The position numbers and the translations under genes are program-made. Under the pieces are notes generated by a model. The model had not been told where the DNA came from. It did not search any database and saw nothing but the letters and a program-made list of their open reading frames with translations. From Epiperipatus broadwayi (lineage: Eukaryota; Onychophora; Udeonychophora; Euonychophora; Peripatidae), in assembly GCA_028023455.1 (NCBI GenBank), contig JAQFVV010012545.1, forward strand, positions 2,629,001 through 2,693,000: a DNA stretch of 64,000 nucleotides, given 5' to 3'. Shown piece after piece: positions 36,441 through 48,290 of this stretch. Position 1 is the first letter of the stretch. Each line of letters opens with the position of its first letter.

Positions 36441-36455
36441 ATATATCTATTATAT

Positions 36456-37490
36456 TTGATATGTGAATTTGACAGCATTACAGACAAGTTTGTAAATATG
36501 GTTTGTTAATAGTGGAATTAATATGGTTTGCAAATGTAATAGTTATTTTAATTGTCTAAGAATTTGACATGTGACAGCCTTACAGACAAACATTCATATA
36601 GATTTTTTTTATATAGATAAAAATAAAACAGTTCAGATGGTGCTTTAAACCTTTTCTGCATCCCTTTGTATACCAATTATAAAAATGAATACATTACTCA
36701 CCAGGCTTATCAGCTACTTATGAAGGTTAAGGACTTTTCTTTCTTCCTTGTTTTACCCTCTAGCAGATTTCATTTACCTAAAAAAATTCAATATTCTAAC
36801 TGGATTCCAATTTCAGATAATAAGCACTAATCACTATGCATGATATCTTTATATATATACTTTTTCTAATATATTTATGGTCCAATCTAATTTTTATCAT
36901 TTACTGACATATGAGTGTTTGTTACTTCCATTTAGTTTTTATATATGTATATAATACATTGAACTTCTACCATTATTATAAATTATATAAAGGCACCAAA
37001 CAGAGACTAAAAAATAAAATTAACTTAAATAAACCAAGTATGTTTTCAATGCTTTAGCATCATAAATATGGTTATTATACACATGCACACACACAAACAG
37101 TATTTCACTGTTTAAAATTAAAAAAAACAACATATTTTTGCATATATGTTGAACCACGTAGCCAATAACATTCAAATAAGTAAACATTTTTTTACAAAAA
37201 AATTTTAAACAGTGAAATTGTTTTTTTTTGTTTGATAACTATAATTATAATGCTAAAATGTTGAAAATATACTTGGTTTATTTAATTTTATTTTTAATCT
37301 CTTTTGCAATGTTTTTATATTCTATATAATTTTGTTGCACATATTGGTCATCATTTAGCATGCACTTAAAAACAGTTATTGACACTTGGGGGAACTACTG
37401 GGTCACTACTGACAATACAATATAGATCTTGACTGCCTTGCCATACTGACATGGCTGACTTGATTCTGCAAAATAAGTTAAAGTTTTGTA
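36456..37490. other. Intron sequence
   Basis: AT-rich DNA. Inverted stretches near 37020-37290 (ataaatatggttatta, aaaatgttgaaaatatacttgg) form a weak palindrome around 37150, suggesting another small foldback element, not delimited. A strong minus-strand donor-like tgGTGAGTAATG near 36697-36706 has no open exon upstream of it. Confidence 0.4.
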
Positions 37491-37894
37491 TATTTTTAAT
37501 AACATCTAAATAAAAATTTCTATTGCTGAATAACATTTATTTAGAGAGTGGATGAGAAAATAGAGTTGAAGCACAGAGAGATAGAGTTAATTAAAGTTGA
37601 AAAGATTGAAAAAAATATTGCTAATATTTGGAAAGTGATCCAATGCACTGACATTTTAAATATATATAAAAAAATATTTTTGTGTGTGTTTATGGAGGCT
37701 TTAAAATTAAGGCATATGTAAGATTAGTTGGATTCTAGAGGGTTACTATAAAAAATTCTTTCAACTTAAGTAGGAGAGTGCTTAATTTGAGAAAGAGGAT
37801 AATGTTTGAGGTGTGAGTTTAAGGGATCATGTGTTTATTGGTCGCCATTTAAAAAAAAATTTTTTTTTTCCTTTTGTGTAAAGAGTTTTAAAAA

Positions 37895-38130
37895 GTGATA
37901 GAAAAACTAAAATTTAAATATAAAGTAAAGAAATTAGAAAATAAGGAAATATGGATTGCATTTGTATCCTATAATTTATGTATGATGGACAGAAAAAAAA
38001 TTAGGCATGCTTTAGCAGATTGTATGATATGTAATAAGGTTTTTCATCTGAGGTGCTTAAATAAGACTAAAAAGAATATAAATGTGATAAAAAGGTGAAA
38101 AAATGGTTTTTTAAGTGTAGAAAATTTAAA
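37895..38130 (+). pseudogene. LINE ORF1: PHD-finger remnant
   Basis: A frame contains ALADCMICNKVFHLRCLN. After a one-base frame change, KKWFFKC follows. The C-x2-C...H-x2-C...W-x3-C spacing matches the second half of a PHD finger. An upstream C in YNLCMMD may be a first-half ligand; other first-half ligands are unclear. Confidence 0.6.
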
Positions 38131-38199
38131 AAGAAAGTCAGGAAAAATAGATGAAAATGTAGATAAGGACAATAGAAAGGAGTATATATTTAGTGGGGT

Positions 38200-38920
38200 G
38201 ATGAGATATGGATGACAAAATAGGTAGTGTAATGAGGATAGTTAGAAAAAGAATAAGTAAGATAGAGATGGAGATAAAGGATGTAGATGTAAAATTAAAA
38301 CCATTAGACATGAAGTATGAGCAGATCAAGAAATTAATGATTAGAAACAATAAGGAAGCAGTAGATAAATGAGTACAGAAGCTTGAAGAGAATGTTACAG
38401 ATGAAATAGAGAAAATAAACTATGAGAAAGGCTTGACAGGGGGCTCACTAGTTAGAGGATGTATAGATGTAATTACAAGAGAAAATAAAAATAGATATGT
38501 AAGAATATGTTTGCTTGGAGTTAGAATTAGGGGTGTTACAGATAAGGTAAAGAAATAAGGGACTAAACATGTTTATATTATGGTATGGATAAATAATTTG
38601 TAAGAGCCATTGGAGAGAGTAATGGATGAGTACAAAGAATTGATTAGTAGTTTAAGTAAGATAAAAAAAGAGTGAATAGTTGGATTACTACCAAGATTTG
38701 ACCATAGGTATATGTTAGATAGGGCATGTTGTATAAATGAGATAGTGAAAAAATTATGTGCCAGAAATAATGTTATGAATTGTGGATGTGTGAGTGTGTG
38801 GGCGGGGGGTTGTTCGTAAGAGGAAGTTATAGAGTTAAGATGGATTGCACTTACCAAAACAAGTAAGTGAAGCATTAGGGGGTTTGATTATAGTTTGGGA
38901 TACTTATAAAGAGGATGGCA
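38200..38920 (+). pseudogene. LINE ORF1: coiled coil and esterase remnant
   Basis: A lysine/glutamate-rich coiled-coil stretch (38210-38420) is followed by esterase-like blocks: IVGLLPRFDHRY, INEIVKKLC and, in another frame, DGLHLPKQVSEALGGLI near 38840-38890. The D-G-x-H-L block corresponds to the catalytic Asp/His motif of SGNH/GDSL hydrolases found in CR1 ORF1. The GDS serine motif was not identified with confidence. Confidence 0.65.
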
Positions 38921-39069
38921 GGTAGAGTTTTAAATTATAGTATTATCAAAAAGAAGGTTAAGAATAGATTGGATGTAAAAAATAAACAAAGAGAATGGGT
39001 CTGCAAAACTAATGAATTACAAATGTAATAGAAAAAAAGAGTCAAAAGAATTTATAAAAAGATAGTAAG

Positions 39070-39620
39070 AAAAAAGAAATTGTTAAATTTGGATATTTAA
39101 ATATGCAAGGTGGTAGGAGACCAGAAAAGTGGCTGGAATTAATAAAGAGCTTAAGGTATTAGCAGTTATGGAAACACATCTAAGAGAAGAAGAACATATA
39201 ATGGAAGATTTTGTATGTAAGGGTATAAATGAAAATGAAAAAAGGGGGTGGTGGTATATTCAAATACTGTTAAATGTTAAGAACATTTGTGGTTTGAGAT
39301 AAGGTTAGTAAGAGAAGATATGGATGGTGACTATAGTGTATATGACCACTGGAAATAATCAAACTATAATGGAGAGGAACAGAAGCATATATGGATGCTT
39401 AGTTAAGAATATACAGAGTTTCAAAAAAAAAAAAGAAGAAAATGATGGTTATAGGAAATATGAATGGGCATATTGATCAAATTGACCAAGTGGATAACAA
39501 GAATAGGCAGCTTTTGAATTTTTTTTGTCAGAAAGTGAATTTGAGTACTAGAAATGTATCAATATTTATGAAGGGTGATACACATGGTCTAGATATAATA
39601 TATTTCACAAAATAAATTAT
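39070..39620 (+). pseudogene. LINE ORF2: APE-type endonuclease remnant
   Basis: The first block reads NMQGGRRPEKWLELIKSLKV, then LAVMETHLREEE, matching APE endonuclease motifs N-x-Q/N and ETxL with its metal-binding glutamate. The later block MMVIGNMNGHID...NLSTRN...THGLDIIYF matches vv-GDxN-xH and the C-terminal S/T-x-LDYI. The aspartate of GDxN is now asparagine. Confidence 0.8.
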
Positions 39621-40099
39621 GTATTAATAGAGAAAGAGGGAATGAATAAAGTATGAAAATTAAAGAGTTTGATAATGAAGAGAGAGTATGTAATAATGAT
39701 CATAATTTCTTTATAACAGAAATGGTTAGTAATGTTATAGAAAATAATGATAAAAGTAGAAAGGATAGTGAAAGGTGTGAATGGAGAGTGAATTATAAGA
39801 ATGAGTTAGAAGAATATAAATTAAAAGTAGAAGAAATAAGAGTTTGTTGGAGATGAATATAAAGACTGGTGTGTTGAAGTAGAAAAAGTGGCAAATACAG
39901 TTTAGGGTTAGAGTATTCAGAAGAATAAAAGCTATAAAAAAGTGAGAATTAGTAAAAGTATATAAAAAAAGAGGTTTTAAAAACCATGCAGAGAGTATAA
40001 ATGTGCTATTAAAAATGAAGAAAGTGAAAAAACTGTTAATATTCAATGGGAATACTATTTTAAAAAAGTTGGCTAAAATAGATAATTATATAGAGAGAA

Positions 40100-41350
40100 C
40101 AAAATTAAATTGTATTATTATTGGAGGATATTAATAAAAGTGAAAAAGATGGGTATAAAAATTTTTGAAAATATATTAAAAGAAAGAATATAGGGAAGAG
40201 AAAATAGTATTGCTAAATGATGAGGACAAAAAGTGTAGCTCTAGAGAAGAATTAGAGACAATCTTAAATAAGTATGTAATGGGTATAGAAAAGATGTTAG
40301 ATGTGAAAGACAGAAGGATAACAAACATAAAAGCACATAGTAATGGAAGTAATAGTTTTACAGAAAATAAATTGAATGAGGCAGGGAAGAAATTGAAAGG
40401 TGGAAAGGCAAGTGGTTTTGATGAATGGGTAGCAGAAATAGTAATGAATTTGAGGAATAGGGCAGAGTTAAATCTATTATCATGTTTTAATAAGATGGTA
40501 CAAAAGACAGCATTTCCAGATAGTTGTAATGAGGCTATTATTTAAGAGAGAAAGGGTAAGGACTGTAGAAAGATAAACAATTATAGACTGATAGTGGTAA
40601 CATTATCAATGTTATATAAAGTTTTTGCATATATGGTGACTGGAAGGATGGCAGAAGGAATGGAAGAAAATAATATAGTGGGAGAAATTCATGGAGGTTT
40701 TGTGTATAGGAGATAGTTTATTTGTAGGCATACAACTTATAGATATGAGTATGAATATAGGTAGGCAATTATATATGATATTTATAGATATAGAGAAGGC
40801 ATATGATAGAATAAACAGCAATAGATTATAGATAAGTTTAGTAAATTTGGAAATGAATAGAACTTTAGAGGATTTTTAAAGAGAGTGTATGAAAATAATT
40901 ACTATATGTATCAATTGGGAAATATAGAATCAGTTAAAAGTTAAAAATGGAGTGGACTCAGGCAAGGATGTCATGTATTTTGTTTTTATTATATTTGAGA
41001 GAAATGGAGAGATCAATAGAAAGACTAGGAAAAGGGATAGAGATACCATTAACAGATGACAAGGGGGTGTATACATTAGCAGGTTTTTTTATTTGGTGAT
41101 GATAACTTCTTGTGCACAGACAATAGTGAAGATATGGAAGTTATGCTGAAGACATGCACAAGAATAAGTAAAGAGATGGGGATTAAATTTAGTGAAGAAA
41201 AATCAAAAGTAATGATAAATGCTGGGGAAAGAGAAGAGAAAGGATTTTTATTGGGGAATATAAAGTTAAATGTAGTAAACAGGTATAACAATTTGGAAAT
41301 TATTTTAAATAATCAGAGGAATAGCTTGGATGAATAAGAGAAAACATTGA
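40100..41350 (+). pseudogene. LINE ORF2: reverse transcriptase remnant
   Basis: Blocks in order: KKLKGGKASGFDEWVAEIV; INNYRLIVVTLSMLYKVFAY; MIFIDIEKAYDRIN (motif A with its aspartate); SGLRQGC (motif B); FGDDNFLCTDNSEDMEVMLK (motif C, FADD-type), then GIKFSEEKSKVMINAG. Multiple frames and stops. Clearly non-LTR RT, consistent with the CR1 group. Confidence 0.9.
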
Positions 41351-42039
41351 TAAATGAAGCAAATAAAAAAAAGTGACTGATAAAGAACAGTGTTTTCATA
41401 TAATAAATATGAGGTAGCAAGAATTGTATGAAAGAGAGTGGCAATAGCAATGTAATGATGTGTTATGTGTTAGTAAAGGGGTGTTAATTAATTACAAAAG
41501 ATACAAAGAGAAGTAGAAAGACATGCATTAGATGCAGATGTATGGATGGTAAAGAAGGCAATTTAAAAAAAAATAGGATGTAAAGTTTTTATATGAGAGA
41601 TGGAAAAAGCAAAATAAAAATGTGCAGTAGAGTGCAATAAGAGAATAGCTAAAATAGTATTTAATTGAGTTATGAGTAAAGGGAAGGCAACAAGATGGGT
41701 GAAAAAGGTAGTATGGTAAGCAGAAAATTTGAATAAAGGTTTTATATCAGTATGCATGTACAAAAGGTGTGATAATGGTGTTAGGAGGATTGTTGAGTGT
41801 TATAGTGGCAAATAATGAGATAGAAGAATAGATGCATTAATAAAAAATAGGGAGCTGGAAAGATGGAGAACTAGTATAGATAATAAAAAAGTATAAATAT
41901 ATATAGAAATAAACAGAATATTGGATATGTGTTAATTAAAAATAATAGTAAGAATGTAGTTTACTGTTTAAGGCTCAAACAGGATCATTGATGACAAAAG
42001 AATATACACATAAATGGAGACATGTGGGTGATTTAGTCT

Positions 42040-42403
42040 ACAAGTTATGTAAGGAAGACATGGAAAATATTAGGCATCTGCCAATTGAATGTAAATGCTT
42101 ACAAGCAGAAAGGGTACAAATAATAAAGTTGTGAGAGAATAAATATAAACAAAATGATTATATAGAAAGTGAGTTCTTGATTTTTATACTGGATTTGAAA
42201 AAAAAAAGATGATCTATATATAATGGCCATAGAATGGGCAAAGATGATGTTGTGAAAATGGGATGGAGCAGGATAGAAAAGAATATGGGAAAACAGGGTG
42301 GGGAATGGAAAGGAAATGTAAGATGGCTAACGGGTTGCTCTGGGCATAGTGGCTGAGATTCCTGACTTCGGTAAAGAAAAAGCTATATTGCATCACATCA
42401 CAT
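42040..42403 (+). repeat. LINE C-terminus and 3' end
   Basis: A C-x-E-x-H-L-x-C-type peptide (CKEDMENIRHLPIECKCLQA) precedes the 3' end. The last 100 bases contain GGCTAACGGGTTGCTCTGGG, CTGAGA and finally GCATCACATCACAT. Diverged copies of this end occur alone near 47.93 kb and 58.3 kb. Confidence 0.75.
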
Positions 42404-43190
42404 ACTAAGCAACAAATAAAACAAGCATTTGGAATATGGTTTTTTGTTTGTTTTCAGCTTACAAATGAATTTAAAGAAAAGAAATTGTGTTACATAAACA
42501 AAGTTAAATAAAATATGTTATATGTACTTTTTTCAGAAATAATACTATAATTGAGAGATGGCTAAAAAATCTAGAAATTTAATTAAACAAGGAAAAATAT
42601 ATATATAAATTTATTTGTACAAATTAATTTTTACACAAAATAAAGAATACTAATAAACAAGAAAAAAAATACAAATTTAATTATACAAAGTTATTAAACA
42701 AATAAGTAACAAGAAAAAAATATGAAATGAATTGTTCAAAATAGTTTTTTTTTTAAAAAAATAAAAGATTACAGAATACTGAAATTCTATGAGGTTGGGG
42801 AGTAGCATTTTATTTTCCAATTTATCACCACTTTCAGGTCAATATAGATTTTAGCATTTTATTTTCCAATTTATCACCACTTTCAGGTCAATATAGATTT
42901 TGTTAGATTGTTGAATTAGTCTTTTTTAGAGCTATTGTTCATTAAAATTTTAAATTACCTAAAGTTTTTTAAAGCTATTTGTAGTATCACACACAAAGTG
43001 ATTATTTTAACTTCATTCATTATCAAAAATCAGTATATCTAACCCCTATTATCTACTTCTCTATAAGTTCGTTTACAGAATTAAAAAAACTATTTGTCAC
43101 TTTAAGTGAAATTTCTCCAATGCAATATTGTTTTGATTGAAACACAAAAAAATTATTGCTGTGTATTCGAAATGCAATCATTCCAAATAC
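42404..43190. other. Intron sequence with a short tandem duplication
   Basis: AT-rich. At about 42792-42900 a 53-bp segment (attttattttccaatttatc...) occurs twice in tandem, almost identical. Nothing else is evident. Confidence 0.6.
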
Positions 43191-43199
43191 GAATAAACA

Positions 43200-43634
43200 A
43201 AATAATACATAATAAGAATAGCATACAGTCTGCTACACTCGCAATACAAATATATCAGTAGTTCCTTATGATTCGTTTCCCCCAATACACTTTAAAACTG
43301 GCTGCTTTCAAGACAGTTCCCATTGGTTCTGGTCCTGTTCAGCTGCATGCAAATGCATCTGGCTTTGATGTAGAGCACTGTGACCATCACTATGAGATTC
43401 TTTTTGCTGCAATTACTTCCATCTCTCAGCAACAGTCCTCTTGGTAATTTCACTTGAAATCTGTTGGAAAATCAACTCTTCACATCTAGCTGCTATCCAG
43501 ATGGTTTCCTCTCACCCTGGTTTCCCAAATTCTTTGGGCCTATTCAGCTGCTGCCCATTAACACATTTTCACCAAGAGTGCTACTCATAACTAACTACTT
43601 TCACACCTCTCTCAAAAAAAAAAAAAAAAAAATG
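43200..43634 (+). mobile_element. Poly(A)-tailed GC-richer retrocopy, unidentified
   Basis: About 420 bp of markedly GC-richer DNA ends in a run of A at 43615-43632, which suggests a retroposed transcript or a SINE. No A/B boxes, splice signals or convincing protein were recognised on either strand. Near 43410-43440 the words TCTCAGCAACAGTCCTCTTGG stand out but match no family I know. Confidence 0.45.
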
Positions 43635-44577
43635 AGGGGGGAGAAAAAAGCACATTGCTTTTTCTTCTCTATTTTATTTTTTAATTTCCCACACAATTAA
43701 TTTTTTTCCATATGGTAATGTTTTAGGTCTAGTTTTTCAATAAACATCTTCATAAATATATACCTTGTGGTTTTGTAATAACAAATATCAAAAGCGTAGC
43801 TTCTCTTGAAGTAAGCATATATATATATATATAAATGGAACACAATTCAAAAAAAGAAGGTAAAGGGCTTCAGATTGACAACATGGACTTCTATATAACT
43901 TGTTTGAATGACACAATATCCATCACTGTTATTATTTAACATGCTCAAGCTGCTTGTTTTCTAAAAGTCATCAAGTGATTATTATAAACAAATACATTTT
44001 AAAATATCAACTACATGCATGTATATAAACTTATTAAAAAATGTAACATATTATCTATTTATTAAAATCACCTACTGAAATATATAAATAAAAGAAGAAA
44101 TGTCATTTTGTCAAAAACATATTTAAATTGAAATGTCTTAATTATTATTTTTTCTTAAAACAAAATGCTAAATTTACTGCATACTGTTTTGTTTTTAAAA
44201 TGAGATAAAACAAACTGCAATTTACTCCTAAATAATTCAACAAAATAAAACAAGGTAACATTGTTATTTTGACTTCAAAATGTTTTAAAAAATAAAACAA
44301 CTATCTAGGGAGATTTTAGACTTATCAACGACTTTAAAAAGAAAATATACACACCTTTATATAATAACATTAAAAAAAGATATCAACTGGAAATTCTAAT
44401 AATTAATAATCATATAAAAGTAATGATTTAAAATTCAGATCAAATTTTTTGTAGACAATATATATGCATGATAATATGTGGTGAGGGTGTGTGAATATGG
44501 TACAATAAAGAACAGTTTTTACTTAAATAAATATGACTTATATTCAGTGTGCTACTGAGCATTATACATTATTCTAC
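43635..44577. other. Intron sequence
   Basis: AT-rich DNA with a (TA)n tract near 43818-43833. No element was recognised. Confidence 0.45.
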
Positions 44578-44612
44578 CTGGGTATTTGTACATAACTTGA
44601 CCTTCTAAACAA
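44578..44612 (-). CDS. Candidate micro-exon of the STRA6-like gene
   Basis: Minus strand: acceptor gaatgattag, 35 nt, donor ACCCAG followed by gtagaat. Its length (3n+2) is exactly what is needed to join 48222-48290 (ending in phase 0) to 26517-26587 (starting with one leftover base). It would read LFRRSSYVQIP plus an arginine codon completed as AGG. The acceptor's pyrimidine tract is poor. An alternative acceptor eight bases in (tttag) gives a 27-nt exon that does not fix the phase. Offered only because it resolves the frame. Confidence 0.25.
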
Positions 44613-46715
44613 CTAATCATTCCATTACTTTTTTATGAATTGATTTAAACTTATTTTTTAAAACTTCAAATTTTTATCTGTATTAAATACTTTAAATTAT
44701 TGAAATTTTATCTACAATTGCCAAATTTTTGCATTCATGCATTTGATATGAAACACTTCAGATATATGCATTAATGACTACTATTAATTATTTTTTAGTG
44801 TGGACATATCATTTTTACCCTGAATCTATATATTTTAAACTCCATTAAACATTAGTATATCAATTTTTTATTAAACCCAAATATATGGAATCATTAATCT
44901 ATTTCCATTCATTCTTTTTCCTATGTATAATATTTTTTTAGATAGACTTAAATATTTCTACTTTATTCAATCTACCTAAAATATCTGAATAGGAATCTGA
45001 AAAAGTAAATGACCTCCAATATATATTCCCACTTAAATTAACAGATTCAGTGGTAATGATTTAATATTAATAAATACAAAACAAAGATGATGAAGGCATA
45101 TGAGAGATTATAAATTGAGCTAATCAAAGAGTGCTAATGCAACTAGTATAAAGGTAATAAAAAATAAAACATATCTTGCAAATGACATATAATACGTCTA
45201 TTTATTTTAATTATCAAAACTTTACAAAAAGATAAAGATAAATTATGGCTTACTATTCATAAGTATATGCTATGCCTTTCGTGAATGGGAAATTTATGCA
45301 TAATGTTTATTGTTTTTGATCAGTGCATTAAAATTCACTAAAAGTAATTAAATTACTAGAGAATTACTTAATACTCCAGATAAAAATAGTATAAGTATTG
45401 CTTAAAATTTATCATTAATACTTGGTGATCTGAAAAAGTTTTTTCACTTTACTTCAGATTTGAAGTCCAAATCAAAAATGAGGCAGATTACTTTACTAAT
45501 CACATTCTAAGGCTAAATATTAACACATTAATCATTGGTTAAGTTATTAATTACAAAAACGTTTATCTGCAACTAAATAATAAGATGCAATAAATATTGC
45601 TGTCATAGATTATTTAAAACAATTGAATATATAAAATTAGAGTGATAAGGTAAAAAATATAAAAGTATATAAAAAAATTCTTAGTTAAAAAAAAAAAAAA
45701 CTTACGGTTTTTTATGTTTTTTAAATAAAAAATTAATGTACGATAACTGCCAAAATTTCTAAAATAAAAAAGAAGAAGAAATTTTAGCACAGTGTAAAAG
45801 ATAATCAAATATATATTCTATAAAATAATATTTCAAAAAGTAAGATAATAAAATCAAACTCGCCATAAAAGAGTGGTTTGATTTTATTGCTGTTGCTAAC
45901 AAGTTATTTGAATATGTATGAGGTTATTGAAATATAAAAGCAAAAATTAGTTATTATATACACAAGTTTGAGAATAAAGCTTTTCAAATCATGATCAAAC
46001 ATAAAAATATATAATGGATTTTGATTTCTGCATGTCAAAAAAATAAACAAATCCAGTTCCAATTTACCAATGCTTTATAGAAACATTCATCATATCATAA
46101 TGTATACTACAAATCAGTGTTATCTATTATAAATATGAATACTAGCTAATAATGCTAACAATACTACGATTATATTTTGGCTAATGATATTCATCAGTGA
46201 GTGCATGTTTATAATAAATGTTCTATAAAAATCATAGTTACCCTAATATTTATAGAGGGGTTTACTACTCCTTCTGCACATATTAAAATTAAAGTAGGAA
46301 AGTTGTGTCATACTTTTTTGATATATATATGTATATGTGTGTGTGTGTGCTTTTAAAATTTTGTAGTTTTATTCTAGTGGATTTTATATGTGTATATATA
46401 TTACTTTTTGATAATTTACCATTCTAAACATTAATGTAAAAATACTCATACAGAGTTGATAATAAAAAATTTAATAATATTTATTGTAACTAGTATACTT
46501 TCAATGCTTTCATGTCATATTCATAATCAATTTGCTGAGAATATTAATTTTTTGCTGATTTAAATGCTATTAGTTTTTTGATTCCTTATATATTCATTTT
46601 GTGTAATAAATCACACCTCTTTTATTTTACATTTTCTCACTTAAATTTAACAGCATTTTGGTCACATCTGGGCTATGTTCTCTCTGTATGAGTATTATAT
46701 ATACATATTTGCAAA
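44613..46715. other. Intron sequence
   Basis: Strongly AT-rich, with short (TA)n/(TG)n mixtures near 46321-46350. No exon or element was supported. Confidence 0.45.
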
Positions 46716-46976
46716 GAAATCAAGTCACATATCACATGACCTAATTTAACAAGCTTGTATTACAAATGTTAGCTAATGAGCTTGCCAATAACTCTTAAAA
46801 GCTTTTCAGAATATCCCCAACCCCAGACTAGTTTCTGCTTCTGGCTTCCTCAGTGAGGTGCTAAGATATTTAAGCATTAGAATAACCTAACATTCACTGA
46901 GAAAGCCAAAAGCAGAACCTGGTCTGGATTTGGGGATATTCTGAAAAGCTTGTTAAGAGCTATTGGCAATCTCATT
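46716..46976. mobile_element. Foldback element with flanking repeat segment
   Basis: Arms 46775-46856 (aatgagcttgccaataactc..., then AGAATATCCCCAA) and about 46893-46976 (ending ...GCCAAT analog CAATCTCATT) are inverted copies of roughly 80 bp around a 36-bp centre. The adjoining segment at 46716-46770 (ATCAAGTCA...CATGACCTAATTT) is found again at 63941-63985, so it is part of the same repeat family. (TA)n follows at 46977-46997. Confidence 0.85.
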
Positions 46977-46997
46977 TATATATATATATATATATAT

Positions 46998-47929
46998 GAT
47001 GGATTTCATGCTGGCACTTATTTGAACTTTTTCTGAACTCTTAAGCAATAAAGCTATTGAGTTACAAATATATACATTTATATATCTTAATGATTCAATT
47101 CTAATTTATAATTTCAACATAATGGCTGACAGCCTTCTCTCTCTTTCAGAATAAAACCCAAGTGGTCATTGTGATTTTCAAGGAAAATACTAAATCATAT
47201 ACCAGAATTTAATATCATAACTTATCTATTTTTGATTTTTGAAAAGTATATGTGGTATTAATTTTGAGCAGTAAAAATCAACTCTATAATTGAAACTCTT
47301 TGGTATTCTGTCTTGGATTAAAGTGAATGTTTTAATGTCACTGGAAAAATTTGCTTGGAGTTTGCAATAAAATGTAGTAATGGATTAAGCTTTTTTAATG
47401 ACATCAAAATATTATAGTCTTTTGAACAGATGTAAAATATCTAATATCTAATAATCTTACTTTTTGAAATGTAAATATAATAAGAAAATATACCACATAA
47501 TTAAATAAAAGTGTTAGCAGGTGATTGATGTAAAACAACAAAAACAGATAATATTTTTGTGAAAGTGCGATACTAAGCTAAGCAGTGCTAATAACTTAAC
47601 AAATAAAATTTTTTTCTCAATATTACAATTAAGATAGTAAAAATTAAAATCATATTTTACATACAATTAAAGTATAGCTGAATTTAGTCATTCACCAGCT
47701 TTGAATATATACTTAGGTCACAATGACTGTGATGAAGATTATTCTTATTGATACTATGATGAAGATTAAAATAAAGATGCAAAATATTAACTAAAATAAA
47801 TAAATATAAAACAAAGATAAGTGGAAGAAAGCGAAATAAATAAAGGGGGAAGAATTATTTGTTAACAAGAAATAAGAAGTAAGTTTATTGTTATATATAA
47901 TGGTTTCAGAAAGAAAAAAATGTTTAATT
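46998..47929. other. Intron sequence
   Basis: AT-rich. Around 47725-47770 a gatgaagatta motif is repeated. No gene was seen. Confidence 0.45.
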
Positions 47930-48008
47930 TGGTTAACAGAGTTTTGGGGTCTATGGCCAGGGTGTAAACATTTCTGACTTTAAGAAAAAAGGCATTTTAC
48001 ATCATATA
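47930..48008 (+). mobile_element. Isolated LINE 3' end (5'-truncated copy)
   Basis: Aligns along its length with the last 80 bases of the 37.5-42.4 kb LINE: GGTTAACAGAGTTTTGGGG, a CATTTCTGACTTTAAGAAAA block, then GCATTTTACATCAT. It may extend upstream in a more diverged form. Confidence 0.6.
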
Positions 48009-48221
48009 AATAGTAATTGTTTAGATTTAAAGTTTGTAATAAAAACAAGTGCTTTAAACAATTGTAGACTGCATTAATTTTTATATACGTATATATAAAA
48101 TTTATAAGTAAGCAACATGCATAGCTTTTGAATATCTTGAATAATATTTTTAAAGTGCAGTTTCATTTAGGTTAATGTTAGTACAAATTAACAAAATAGT
48201 CTCATAAAATACACATACTAC

Positions 48222-48290
48222 CTTAATATTATATCTGTTGGGTGCAGAAAGAAGTTGTTTAGATTCATGCTCAAAGGTTGCTTCACATTC
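48222..48290 (-). CDS. STRA6-like: Exon of STRA6-like receptor gene (linker)
   Basis: A 69-nt candidate exon on the minus strand, acceptor attgttttaaaag before GAATG, donor ATTAAG followed by gtagtatg. Frame 0 is open: ECEATFEHESKQLLSAPNRY, then NIK. It continues directly, in phase 0, from the exon at 61299-61427, giving a membrane segment, a K/E-rich turn and then a soluble linker with ESKQLLSAP. This is the position of the EEYLxxLL-like segment after the membrane segment in STRA6. One other frame is also open, but it does not agree with the upstream exon's phase. Confidence 0.6.

Larger units (their letters stand above)
37500..42403 (+). mobile_element. Decayed CR1-group LINE, near full length
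   Basis: Plus-strand, purine-rich remnants give the full order expected of a CR1-group non-LTR retrotransposon: PHD-finger region, coiled coil, SGNH/GDSL-type esterase (ORF1), then APE endonuclease, reverse transcriptase and a C-terminal zinc-knuckle-like motif (ORF2), then a short 3' end with CATCACATCACAT. Every domain is frame-broken. The 5' end is approximate. PHD and esterase domains in ORF1 are established for CR1-like elements. Confidence 0.85.

Noticed and set aside
36690-36735. Minus-strand exon ending at a strong GTGAGT donor
   Set aside because: All three frames upstream of the donor contain stops within about 25 nt.
38138-42396. Series of minus-strand frames opposite the LINE
   Set aside because: They are the serine/isoleucine/phenylalanine-rich complement of the purine-rich LINE coding strand.
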